A stretch of DNA of 64,000 nucleotides from Hofstenia miamia (taxonomy: Eukaryota; Xenacoelomorpha; Acoela), in the NCBI GenBank assembly GCA_004352715.1, contig SCFE01000076.1, forward strand, positions 1,203,967 to 1,267,966. The letters run 5' to 3'. Position numbers and translations under genes: made by a program. Shown in pieces: positions 1 to 13,300 of this stretch. The notes below the pieces were generated by a model. That model was not told where the DNA came from and searched no databases. It was given only the letters and a program-made list of their open reading frames with translations. How positions within the stretch are numbered: position 1 is the first letter of the stretch; every line of letters begins with the position of its first letter.

Positions 1-505
1 ATTTAATGTGACTATTAAATTTTGCAACATTTTCCAGCCAGAAGTATATTTGTTGTGGTTTTTGAAGTGAGATTGAATCTTTTATTATGGGAAAACATGC
101 ATACCATATTCATTTACAGGCTTAGCTGTCAATGTTACATTACTCAGTTAGTTTCAATATTTTGCCTTGTAAATCGTCGTTTGATTCGGGTTTATGTTAG
201 ATTGGCTTATTGGTAATCATTAAATTTATAATTTTCTTAATTTTGGTGACTTCATAATTGATTAAAAACATGATAGAACATTTTATTCCAAGTTGTTGTG
301 AAAACTAATTTATTTATATACAAATACCCGATGAAAATTATTGTTAGGAATGCAATTTAATAACAATTTCTATATAAATCTTGATAAACTCGTGTAAATT
401 TACATTTTTTGTAATTCCTTTTTTCAAATTCAGTTACAGTTTTGGATTTTTTAAATATTAAATTAATATTTTCTATTTTTGAGTAGATGATTAATTTTTG
501 ATACA

Positions 506-722
506 ATGGACGATCGGCGATTTTTGAAACCACCATCGACTAATGTTACTGAAGAAAGAATTGAAAGCAAACTGCAATGTGATCGAGATACCAATTTACT
601 TGTGACGTTTAATCCACACTTAAAAGATTCAATATCCTCGCAAAGGGAAAAACTACCTATCTTTCTTTTGAAAGGTCGATTGCTTTATAATTTAGAAAAG
701 CATCAAACAGTAATTGTCGTTG
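506..722 (+). CDS. DHX35: DHX35 exon 1
   Basis: Begins at the ATG and runs in frame to the first base of the Gly codon that opens motif I. A GT donor follows at 723 (GTATTTTT). The encoded end, [19 protein letters not shown], is the family's Q-motif-like segment that precedes the Walker A loop. The phase-1 junction is completed by exon 2. Confidence 0.92.
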
Positions 723-1321
723 GTATTTTTCAAAATCTTTTGATTAATTTCTAGTACATGCTGCTTTAGGTGAAACTGGCTGTGGCAAAAGCACCCAAAT
801 TCCGCAATATTTGTTTGAAAATGGTTGGTCTGAAAATAAAAAAGAAATTTATATTACTCAACCTCGGCGTATTGCCGCGGTAACGTTAGCTGCTCGCATT
901 GCCACTGAAATGGGGTGTAAACTTGGCGAAACTGTGGGTTACAATATCAGGTTACTCATTTATGCATTTTCTAAACATTGTTTGAATATTCACATCCTCG
1001 TTATTCTAGATAAAGATTTTGACATCTCGTCATAATTAATGTATCTCCTATTATGAAATACATTTAAAATGTAGTTTTGAGGTTTTGTAATATAATTTAC
1101 CGCAATATATTATTTAGAAATAAGTTCAATTACTCAGCACAAAGTCTTTCTCTTTCGTTTAAAAACTAGCTCCATTGTTTTAATTGTTGTTCAACAATAT
1201 AAATATTACCGATTAATTTTGTTCATGAACAATTTCATCTACAAATATCTTCACAAGAGTGAAATACAATTTATTATGACCTAATTCAATTGAACACTTT
1301 AAACTACATGTATTTTCATAT

Positions 1322-1353
<32 letters not shown>

Positions 1354-4300
1354 TTTGAAAGTATAAAAATTTTGAGTGAGAGTTAACTTGGTGTGATTTT
1401 ATAATTTTGTGAATGAAAATGTGTTGTTTGTGTTTAAAATGCTTGTAATAAAGTTATTATTTCTGGTTTATCAATATTTTCGAGCGAATTTTCTAGACTA
1501 TTTGAAATGTTTCTCATTATACACAATGATTGAAATTGAAAAATTCATTTGTGTTTTGTGATATATCTATGAACTGTATTTTTGAAGGGCGTAACTCATC
1601 ATTTGATTTCATTTCTGTGCTACGCATAAACCGGATTTCAAAATGATGTTATTTGGTCTAATATGTATACCAAAGCACTTATCAAATTATTTCCAAGGCA
1701 GCCTGATGTTGTTTCAGTTCACACTACGCAGTTGCAAACTTTTGTTTTTGATTCTACGCAGTGTAACTATGTGTGAGTTTAGTTTCCTCTATAAAATGCC
1801 GAGAAACCATTTGTGCAATTGAGCGCAAAGATATTTTCCTAATCAAAACTGATGATGATCAAATCCTGTTGAATTTTTGCATCCTCTTCCTTGGACATGC
1901 TGCTCATGTTCTGCACGAAATTCATCAGTTATGATATCAGCACGTCTTGCTTCAAACTCGACACGTAGGCGGATACTGTGGCCATTTCAATTTTTAAGGG
2001 TTTCAAGTTCGGGTAATTGATATTAAATGTACAGAGAATAATTCGTGACAAAAAGATATTTTTCTGCATTCTTTTACTAAACCATATTTTCGCTTTGCTT
2101 TATAATCGGTCTTGTTTCTGCTAGGTACACATGCAATTTCAATATATCTCAGCAAATATTGATCCTTAAGAGTAACTACAGGCTTGTTTTAATTCTTTTT
2201 TGTGAAAATCCAAGGCACTCTTCGATGTATCGAACGATGACGGGCCCTTTTAAAAACTATCTAAAAACTATAGGAAATTGGAATTTTTTATGTGAATATT
2301 ATAAAAAAATTTCTCTTCTCCTATAAGTATAAGTCATCTAAGAAAGACTAGTTTTCATGTGTATAAATATAAACTGTAAGGTTTTTGTGAAAAATCTCAT
2401 AAATCATTGCACTTTTTCTAAAATATGATTAGATTTTGCATAAATAATCGTTTTTTAATAATTTTAGCAAAAAAAATTGAACCGCTTTACATTAGAAATT
2501 TTCTATTACTGTTCCCTTCCTGCTCTCATATCTTTTCATTCTCAAAGGAAAATTAACGATAATGAATGCAGGCTTATATCGGGTGTGGATTCTTCTGTGC
2601 GGAATATCATTATGCATAAATTTTCTTGGAAAATGGAAGATTTTTTCTAAGTGTATCACTTACCAAATTTTAATCTCGTATTAGGAGTTGCTACTGGGGA
2701 TAATAACATATTTACGGAAGGGCATTACCTCTACCCCCTTCCCCGAAATACCCCAGCAAATTTTTCACTTGTTTCTACATATATCCTGGAATTTTATGAG
2801 TTTGAATCACACTGAATCTTTACACTTCAATTTCACCATTTTTCAATTATAAAATGAATATCTAAGAAATAATTAATATTGACTGTTTACTTTCAATATT
2901 CTATATAGATATAAATTTTGTAGTTCGTAAAAAACAAAATACATGTGATTTCTATGAATCTCTATTCCATTTATAATTTTCCCGTCCCTTGCAGCTAGGT
3001 TTTGGTGAAATTTAAGAAAACAACGGCAATATTTAGTAGCATATGATAGAGTAGGCTGTCATCGGTTCATTCATTAATGCAATTAATCAAACAAACTTTT
3101 TTTAAAATAGAAGTATAAAAGTTTGGTCAACTGTTGTACCAGTTTGTAATTGTATCCACCAAAGCGGTTAAAATGAGGCCGCTAAAATTTCAATTTGATT
3201 TTTTTGATGTTTCTAAAAATTATTTATGTCGATATATGTCGACTTTTGAGTTGATATAGGCGAATTGTCGATATGGGCGATGTCGAAATTTGGCATGTTG
3301 AAGAAATTTTGACACTTTTTCGGTTACGGTATCTTTCATTTTATGTTCACAAATTATGCATTGTTGCTTATTAGCACGTTTTAGAATAGTTTTAAAATTG
3401 AACTTTGTGATTTAATTTAAAGCTCTACCAACACTTTTTTAATTGGAGAAGAGGAGTTTAAACATATATTAATCAGGGACATTATATTATCTTACTACAA
3501 GGTTAATAACAATTAATAAGTGAACACTTGGATTTAACAGGAAATTTCTGTTCTTGTTAACGTAATAATGTCAGTTCAAACCTAAATAGAATTGCGATGG
3601 TCAATATCACTTGGACTGCACGCGTCCATTTATAGATGAATGCAAATCTATTTTTTATATAAATATTTCTCAACAAAGCTTTTTTTCAGAGAATGCACAT
3701 CACTATAATTAAGCACTTTATGAAAAATAATATTGAAAATATATTTTATCATAGAATTTTGACATTTTATAAGTTATACCATGGAAATTATTTTACTATG
3801 TTGCAGCATTCAGTGAATAGGTCATGTCAGGGTGAATTTTCTTGTTAATAAAATGCAGCATAGCTGTTGCTAATCTTAGACCGGCGGTTAAATAAGTACA
3901 ATCAACAAACAAAATTATGTTATAATCGAATCTGAAACGAACACTTTAATTTATTTTTTCTAACTTTGTTCATGCGGCCTTTAAAAAATAATACATAGAA
4001 TTATGAGACAAAAAATAGAAGAAAAATATTAAAGATTGTTACTTGTACTTTATTGATGCTGAAAATACTTTGCGTAAATATAATTTTTTATTACTTAGCC
4101 CTATTACTCTATGGTGAATACGTAGCTCACATTTCCGTAAATAGTGTTGTAATGCCACGAATATCAGTGCACTATGCAAGTTATTTAATAAAAATATTTT
4201 AGAGAAGTTGAAGTATTTGTATGGTTTTTATAATAACTGATCTCTGATGCCAATACTGGCTTATTCATGCAACAAATTTGGGGGTAAATGAAGTGAAATT

Positions 4301-7300
4301 ATTCTTGTGTTAAGGACATTTACACAACTCATTCTCAGAAAGCTGTAGGAAGTTGATTTCTGATTCACTTAGCTCCCAGGTTGATTACCTTTGTAACAGT
4401 ATATGATATATAGGTACTTAATTTTGTTTAATTAATTTTCAAAAATTGTGAGGCTTGATGATCACGTAATCATGTGATCACTGGCTTAAAAAAATTGAGG
4501 CAAGATTAAGGTTAGTCATGTATCTATGTGTGTTTTACAATTGTTTATCATCTAATGTTTGAAACTGCATAAAGTTTAGAGGGTGGGAAAAAGTTTCCTC
4601 TACAAGAATAAGGCTATCGTGAATATAAATAAATATTTTAAGTACGCTTTTCCTGCTAATACTCTTCCTATGTGAATGGAGCATAATTGAACATTGCTAT
4701 GATAAATACCTACATTTTATGAAAGTTTGATAATTTCGCTGACCTGAAAATTTTTTATAACTCCTAATAAATCGTTTTTTTGCTCAAAAATGATGGACAT
4801 TATCTGAGAGTTTAGCAATATGAGTGTTTTGCATATTATTTATTACAGCCTAATCCAAAAATCCCGCCTATCCTTTAAATTCCCAATATTAACCCTTTGT
4901 ATTATGGCTAAACATCCCATCAACGCTAAGTCCACGTTGCCATAGTTCAGTCCTGACTTAGTGTTGTAGCCAGTTTTAGTATTGTAGAGTAATTGACGCA
5001 GGAGACATTAAGGCATTTGCTGTAATATATTTCAACTACCTTCTGGATGACAAATGCTGCACCAAGTTGAATGTCAGATGGTTTCTCTGCATCGACAATT
5101 GAACACATACTTGCTTCTGCTTACAAATCGGCCATGTCTCAAGGGATAAGGACTGATTGCGACCTACAAGAACACCAAATGTTTTTCCAGGGAAATTTTC
5201 AAATGAACTTTTTCCTTTCCCCTGTTTCTACTTCAGTACAAATCTTGATAAGCTATAGGCTGATGAAAAGCCTAAATAAAGAAGCAAAATGATTACTGAT
5301 TATTATTTGTTTAGCTAATGTAGGTTCAAAGCCAGTATTGCCCATTTTCTGTAAATGAAGCAGAAGTCAATTTGACGGTTGTGGTATTTCCGGTATTATT
5401 ACCCTCATTCCATATGACGGTTATAATTCTATTGTCATTTATATTTTAAAATAATCAAATGATGAAATGATCCAATTTTGATTCTCTTAAGATATTAGTA
5501 TACTAATCTTAAAAAACGTCACTTTGACAATTACACATGGATTACTCTTAAAATTAAATACCCTGAAAAATCATCTTTTAGGAAAAATGTCTTAGAAAAA
5601 CTTTAAAACGCTATGCTAATACAGAAATTTAAAATGAAAAGTAAGATTCTGTTTATTTAGCGTTAAACTAGCGATTAAAGAAGACCAACTTTTCAAAGCT
5701 GTAGATCCATTGCAGTAAACGACATTCACTGCAAGAGGGGAAAGTTCTTTTTCAAACCCCATTTTTCTCCTGATTTCCACCAAGCAACAGGCTAAACACT
5801 TTTATCAAACAATTCCTAATCATACGGAGTATTCTTCGCCTTATACTTGCTGAGGTTTGGAAGGAAACTTGGATTTTTCTTTGCAATATCTGTCCTTGGC
5901 GCCCTAACTTCAATCGAAAATAGCACACAATTTGTTTAGTTTGTTTAAATTATGTTTTTTTCAACTGTTTTAAACATATTGTTTATGAGGTTGTTTAAAA
6001 CAATTCGTGTGAAACGTGACAATCTTGATTGACATCATATTTGTTCGGACAGTATTAAGAACCAAATGTATATTTGCCTATGTGAATTCGATATACATTA
6101 AACAATAAATTTTGATATAGTGACTCTTATCTAGGTCTTATTAAATATTGTAGCTGACTTGTTGTAGTTGCGGTAATTTATTTGATAATTGTGTTGCAAA
6201 TATTAGTGGAAAATTATCATGTTTGGTTAAATAGTTTATAGTGGTATTTTCCAAATGTTTGCAATAATACTTTCTCAAATCTGTCAGTTTATTTAGATTT
6301 GATTCATGCTTTTCGTCGGGCACTACAAAAATTTGCTTTGTCACCGATGGACTTTTATTAATGTTGTTATCGCAAGATCCGTTATTAGAGAAATGCAGTG
6401 TCCTCATTATTGATGAAGCTCATGAACGAAGTCTTAATACTGACTTGTTATTTGGCCTGGTAAAGAGATTGCTTTTACGCAGGCCTGATTTACGATTGAT
6501 TATTTCATCTGCCACTCTGGAAGCTGAGAAAATGCGTGAATATTTTACATTTAAGTCTGTTGAAAGGTCAAATATCAGGTAAATTTATTGTTCTCATGTT
6601 AATTCTATGAAAATTTTATACTTTCTACTATGTAGTTGATAACCTACTTTTTCATTTCTATTTACTTAGATAAATATGCAGCAGCCCACTCAATAATCTT
6701 TAAAAACATTGCATTTTGCATGTAAGAATGAACCTGCTATTGAATACAGACGAAAGTATATGTTTATGTTTTACCGCTATATCAAATACAATTTCATGCT
6801 GTGGCAAATTTTATTTAAACATACATATGCCCGAGAATCAATGTCTTTTCTCGCTAATCACTTAACCCTAAACGCGCTTGGGGGCGTCTTTTGTCCATAA
6901 CTTTGCTTGAAATTAATTTTTTTAGCTGATTTTTTTCTAACTTTTCCCAAAAGCTATCTGGGAGCAAGATAAAGTTAAAGTGAAATAATTTTTTTGATCA
7001 GGGCCTGTGTCAAAGGGGCCTAAAAAATTCATTTTAGCAAAAAATTCAAAAGTTTTTTTGGTGCGAAATGCATTTAAAACCTTCTGGGGTGGTACAACGT
7101 GGGTTGTGGCCTGTGAACTTCTATTATTTTTTTAATTTTTTTGAAAGTGACCTTAATATATATTATGTTACGCATTTGATTTTTGAAACATAAATATTAT
7201 TCATTTTTCTAATTTATTCATTCATTTTTAGAAATGTCAGTTTATTCAAAATTATAAAAATGGCTGCCTTGATTACGTAATAAAGGTTGACCTTGCGCGT

Positions 7301-10300
7301 ATTTTTTTGTTTTAGAGTAAGTCCTTAGCAATAACTAAAATATATATGAACAAATAATATGAACACATTACATACATAGACACACACATATTTACTATTA
7401 TATATTATGCATGTATATTTAGTTTGTAGTCCTAACATTGCAGCTTTTTAGCAAATATATTGCTTTGACTCTTATTATTTGCTTGTTAATGGGTACACAA
7501 CTATATATTCAATATAATTGGCCAAACGAAGGTTGGAATGTCTGCTAAATTTTTAAAAATCCAAGACGAAGTGGTAATTACTTCTATTTCGAAATTTTTC
7601 GGTGATTGATTCCTTTCTTAGAAAATCATAAATGTATATGTAGAAGTTTTCTCTTATCAGTAACTATTTATAGAAAAACATTTAATAACCAGTTTGTTCC
7701 TTATTAATCAAGTCACAAGACTTTAGGGTATTAATATACGGCTGATAAGTTTGCAAACTGTAAGTCTTTTTCAGGAGTGTATGTGTGTGTATTTAACGTA
7801 AACAGTATGAAGATGTTGAAATTGTTTAATTTAGGACATTATTTTTAGTGGGAAATCAACCATTTTAAGCGTTAGTGGTCGGCAGCATGATGTTCAAATT
7901 TGGTATTCAAAACTACCTGTTCCAGATTATGTTACCGCCACTGTTGACACTATTCTTTACTTGCACACTTCGGAAATTGGTAGAAATACATTTTCCGGAG
8001 ACATATTGGCGTTTTTGACTGGTGCAGATGAGATCATGCGCGCTATCAATATCTTAAAAGATCGCCTTGATGATCCAAAGCATTCGAAGCGAAAAAGATT
8101 ACAAGTAAGATACTTGAGTTATTTTATACTTTTGAATGTATTGAGGTGACTACTAAGCGAAATACTGTCATCTTCAAATATATGATATTTATAAATGGTA
8201 TAAGAGAAAATACGTATATTATAAATAAAAAATATAACAAAAAATACAATTAATTTACAATCACTTATTATAGGACATAATTGAAAATTTTATGAACTGA
8301 TTAGCTCGCTTGATGTTCGTAGTTTATTTTGTTGTTTCCGCCTAGTTCGCTTAAATTGATCGATAGGAAAAATTAGAGGGCGCAGAGAGTGCCTTTGACT
8401 TCGGACATTATATATATATATATATATATAAATCCCAATTAATCGTTGTACACTGTTAGAAATAATTTGAAAATTCCTATTCAATTTTTCTGGAAGGCAT
8501 TTTCTATAAGCGATGTGACTAGTATCGAAAAACAACATAAAGCGTTGAGTTACTAACGAATAGTTTAAGACATCTCATAATATGAAGGCGTTGAGAACAT
8601 CTCCTGGTGATTTACGATATATAAGAATCCCACTTGAGATTATTCTGTATTACAACACCGAGAATCTTAAGATGCATGTAATTTACTAGTGTAAGCGCGT
8701 ATTTTCCAAACGTGATAGAAAGGATTTATTCTTATTTAACAGAATATAGTTCCTCTCACTCCAATGAAGTGCGTTATCAAATTTAGATATTGTTGCATTT
8801 TTACAAATAGGAACTAGTGTAGTGTCATTATCTGCATACTTCTGTAAACAGTGAGAAAGATTAGAGCTTACCAAGTAGAGGTATACAAGGTAAATAGCCA
8901 AGAACCAATAAGAGTTCCTGGTGGTACGCCACGATTGATATAATACAGGGTTGATCTATGATATCCTATTTTGACTTAAAGTGTTTTATTTTCCAAATAT
9001 GACATGATCCAACGGATAAAACCAGTGGGCAAATTAGCTTCAATTGTCTTATTAATCAAAAGAAGATGGTTTACAGAGTCGAACGCCTTCGACTGCAGGA
9101 GCACTGATGAGTAAATTGGATTATCCAACATATCAGTGTCATTGTCTAGTAATTTTACTAAGGCAATAGTAGTAGATGATTTACTTCGGTAAGCAAACTG
9201 AAAGCATCTTGCATCAAAGTATCACTTATACTAGTGACCGCTACAAGTTCAATATATTTAGCGAGAATAGAGAGTGATGAGATTGGTATTAAGGAATGCA
9301 TATTGGCTGAGGAAGTCTTTGGTACCACTGAGACACGCTGCCTGTTTCCAAATACAACCAATTTTTAAGTGTTGATGGAAAAGCATGCTAAGTGACAGAT
9401 AGGCTCGGCCAAAAAAAGCATCTGCAGATTTATATATCATTGTCGGAATACCGTCGCTCCCAGTCGGTTTGTGAATATTCAGTGAAACCAAATATTTATT
9501 TGTTTCAAAGAGCCTAATATAGACCTGCCAATTGTCATCATTGTTAAACTGATGATGTTCTATGCATTCAGAGCCACTAGAGTAGGTAACTGCAGCAAAG
9601 AAATTGGCAGTAGTTTCTACAGCCTACTGATATCTTGTATAGCTACATGTTTGTGATCAAAAACTATAATCATTACGACTTAATATAAGCTGTTAAGACA
9701 TTGTATTCGAGTGCATTTTAGAAAACCAGGGGCAAACCCAAGTCGATGACGAAGTTGATTAACATCGTAATCGGGGATCAAACAGTAACTTAGCAAGTGT
9801 AGAATTCTGTTTGTTAGATGAAAGCAATTAGATATTTGATAGATTCTCTAAAAGTGATACTCTGCGTTACAATTCAAATATTCAATATTTTTTCTGTTTT
9901 TCACAAAAATATATTTTTTGGTATTTCAATTTCAAATAAATGTTAGTCCTCTTCAACAGACATTGCTTGACAGAATCATTCCTATCTTCTAAATTTGAAA
10001 AGTTGCCTGATTTAAAACTCTTTTCTTAAATATCATTAGCCGTTGTTGTGCTATAATATTGATTTGTAGACTGTTAACACAAGCATTTTTGTGCCTAGTG
10101 TAAACTCCAACATAAAAGCAATGTTAAATGTAAGTATTGCTTTTTGAAATATTCTTTGCAGTGCTAACCCGACACATATCTTAATGTTTCTCAAATAGTT
10201 CAATATGAAACCTCTAAAATTTTTAATTAACACCCTGGTCGATAAATCAGTTTGGGCTTGATTAGTATTTATTTCCATAGAAAGAAATCTCTAAAAAATT

Positions 10301-13300
10301 AATTTCGAACATGACTAATGATCGATCTTCTCAAAATCCTTTCACCGTTACCCTCATACTATTTTTGTACGTATTTCTAGTATGTTTTTTGTATATTCAT
10401 TTGTGTAGGCTTTCCCACTTTTTGCTGGACTTCCGGCTCGTGAACAGATCCGTGCCATGCAACGTTTACCGCAAAATTTGCGTAAAGTCGTGATTTCCAC
10501 GAATATTGCCGAAGCATCACTTACTATTGATAACATCGAATTTGTTGTCGACTGTGGTTTCGTTAAAGAACGACGTTTGAATTTGAAGCTTGGCATTGAT
10601 AGTCTTTCAATAGTTCCTACTAGTCAGGCATCCGCTACACAGCGTGCTGGAAGAGCAGGTAGAGTCCGGGCAGGGCATTGCTTTAGGTATGATTTTAATT
10701 TATAATTGAACAAATAAATTTATTTGCAAGGTGATTAAGAATGGCAAACTTATCGTCAAGTGGCTATGTGTGGTTTGAAATAATACTTGATTTTTTAATT
10801 AAATTGCATTGCAATATTTAACTTTGTCAAAAAAAATGAATTTTGTGTTACAACTTTGCAGTAAGATTTGATTCAGCACTTTGTTCGGTATCGAGTTTTT
10901 TAGGGCTTCATTACATTGAAACCATGCATTTAGACTATTATTGAACATTTAATGCAAAGCGATGAATAATTTTAAGAGTTTAGTACAGAGCATAAATCAG
11001 ATTTTTAGCAATTTTAAGTTTTCTTTAACACAAGAACAGCGAACACTCCTTGAGAATATATTTGCATCTGATGTTTCAAATTCAAAAATTATTCAATAGA
11101 AGGAAAATTTCTACTAATAACAAATTCAATGAAATGAGATCATCAACATAATTGGAAGTATATGAACCTGCTAGTGTTTTTGCTGAATAATAATGAAGCC
11201 AACAAAAAAGTCTTATAGGTCATTTTGACCTACCATCGCGTTTCTAAGTGAGAATTTCATTGATTTTTTCTGCAGGTTCTGCAAGCGAATGATTTCATAT
11301 TAAAAATTGGTTAGTGCTAGTAATTTCTGAAGTTCTGTATACAATCTAAACTTTTAAAACTTTCATTTTCCTGAAACATTTCTGTGCTCATGCAATCTAT
11401 TTCACTATCAATTTTGAATTTTTTTGAAATCGTTACTGCAAATACTTATTTGTTAAATTTGTTGTTCTAGTTTTCGTTAAGTGCACAAATATTTTGCCTC
11501 GGTAGAAATATGCGAATCCTAAAATAATATTGAAGATATTTCTTAGTGCATTATATCGTCTCTTGCATTAGGTCTAGTCAATTTAGTTATTAATTGGCCA
11601 ATCATTGATTAACAATTAAATGTTAAACTTCATTTACTGCCAAGAATTGCAGCTGTTCAAATTTAGTTCTATACCTGCTTATTACACTATCCGTCCTATA
11701 AGATAGACACTCTCCAAAAAAAAATAATGTATGCATCACCAATCTTGTAGACGATTGTAAGCGCTAGTCGTTTGTTAGGACCCTGGCAGTACAAATACAT
11801 TTTGCAAATTCAAAATGGTGGACTTCTATAAATAGTTTTTGTTATTTATTATGTTACCAAAAAAAAACTTTTTTCATAAGAATGATGTCTTTAGTTCAAA
11901 CAAATTATTACAATTTCGTGTTCATTGGTTGAAGAAGGAAGCATCAAATTATGTTAAAATCACATTTTAGATTATATCCTGAAAGCGAATGGAAAAATTT
12001 ACCTGCATCAACATTACCAGAAATTCAACGATGTGATCTTTCTTCTTCTCTTCTGCTTCTAAAATCACTTGGTGTCGACAATATAGCTCGTTTCGACTAT
12101 CTTTCGCCTCCCCCTGTTTCTATATTTTCATGTGCCTTAGAACGTCTCTATGCTCTAGGAGCTATTGATCAGAATGTCTTCCTCAATAAGCCATTTGGTA
12201 AGTTGTTAGTATGAGCTGATTACTCTAATTGAATTCATTAATTGAAACAGGCGATTTTGTTGGTTTGATTCAGTGTTATTCATTTTTATAGAATACTTCT
12301 GGTAATCAATTTTTCAGCAACAATATGGGTAATTACTAGAACTGGGTATACTTAATTTTTTGTGATTTTTTAATGTATATGAATGTACATGTACATGTAG
12401 ATACACATTCTGAAATGCATTTGAAAACAGCTATTTTAAAATATATGGATTTTTGAGCAATCAAAGTTGGGCTTGTTTTTATTTTGTATTTGTGAATGTT
12501 AAAGGTCTGTTTAATGTACTACAACGCCTATGTAATGAAAGACAGCAATAACTCTGCATCTACAGCCTGGCTGAAATGGTTCTCATTGCAAAAACTACAA
12601 TGATACTTTTGCAATAGAGTAAGATTGTAACACTGGGGACAGTTGCGGTGGTCAATATAAAACAAATTAATTGAATAATATTGAGAGGGACTGCGAATGG
12701 CTAAGGGTAGTACAACAAAACGAGGGGACATCTGTGACGGCCGAAGCGAGATATGCCACCTCCCGGGTAACTCATTGATCTCAATATTTCGTAATTCTTA
12801 ACTATTTAGAAAAAATGAAAAGTTGTAATCGTTTAGCCAGATATCACATGAAATACTTTGAATGGTTGTAAAATTTTATTGTTGCAATGTTATCCATGGA
12901 AATGGTAATCCTGGAATATATTTCTTTGTTAGTACAGGAAAGAAATTCTTAAGACTTTTGTCACAATTAAGTAGTATTCTTTAAAATCAACAAGGTAAAA
13001 TATCAAACATTCATTAAATGGAAATGTAACGCATGTAATTTTTCAATAAATTGCTGACATCATTTATTGTATTTCTATGCTTCTCCCAACCCCCGCCCAT
13101 AAATGCATTAACCTAATCTTGAATCTGCTACTGTTAAAAGTAACAAATTTCATTAATATTTAGCTATTGTATCTATGAATAAAGTTCTTTCTAAATTTAG
13201 GAACATTGTACATAAAAAAAGTTTAGGTCAACATTTGGCTCTACTTTCCTTGCTACCAACATGGGGAAAGTCGCTTTTGCAATCAAACGAATTCAACTGC

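Noticed and set aside
22-216. Short plus-strand ORF upstream of DHX35
   Set aside because: AT-rich, Leu/Ile/Tyr-rich chance ORF with no motif and no codon signal.
5071-5292. 73-residue ORF in DHX35 intron 2
   Set aside because: No recognisable motif and no extension in other frames; lies inside a well-supported intron.
6141-6407. Minus-strand ORF overlapping DHX35 exon 3
   Set aside because: Shadow of the exon coding for the DEAH motif.
12528-12731. Minus-strand ORF with CPQCYN...CSFC zinc-ribbon-like spacing in DHX35 intron 6
   Set aside because: Short, no other motif, no neighbouring coding similarity; two CxxC pairs in 67 residues can occur by chance.
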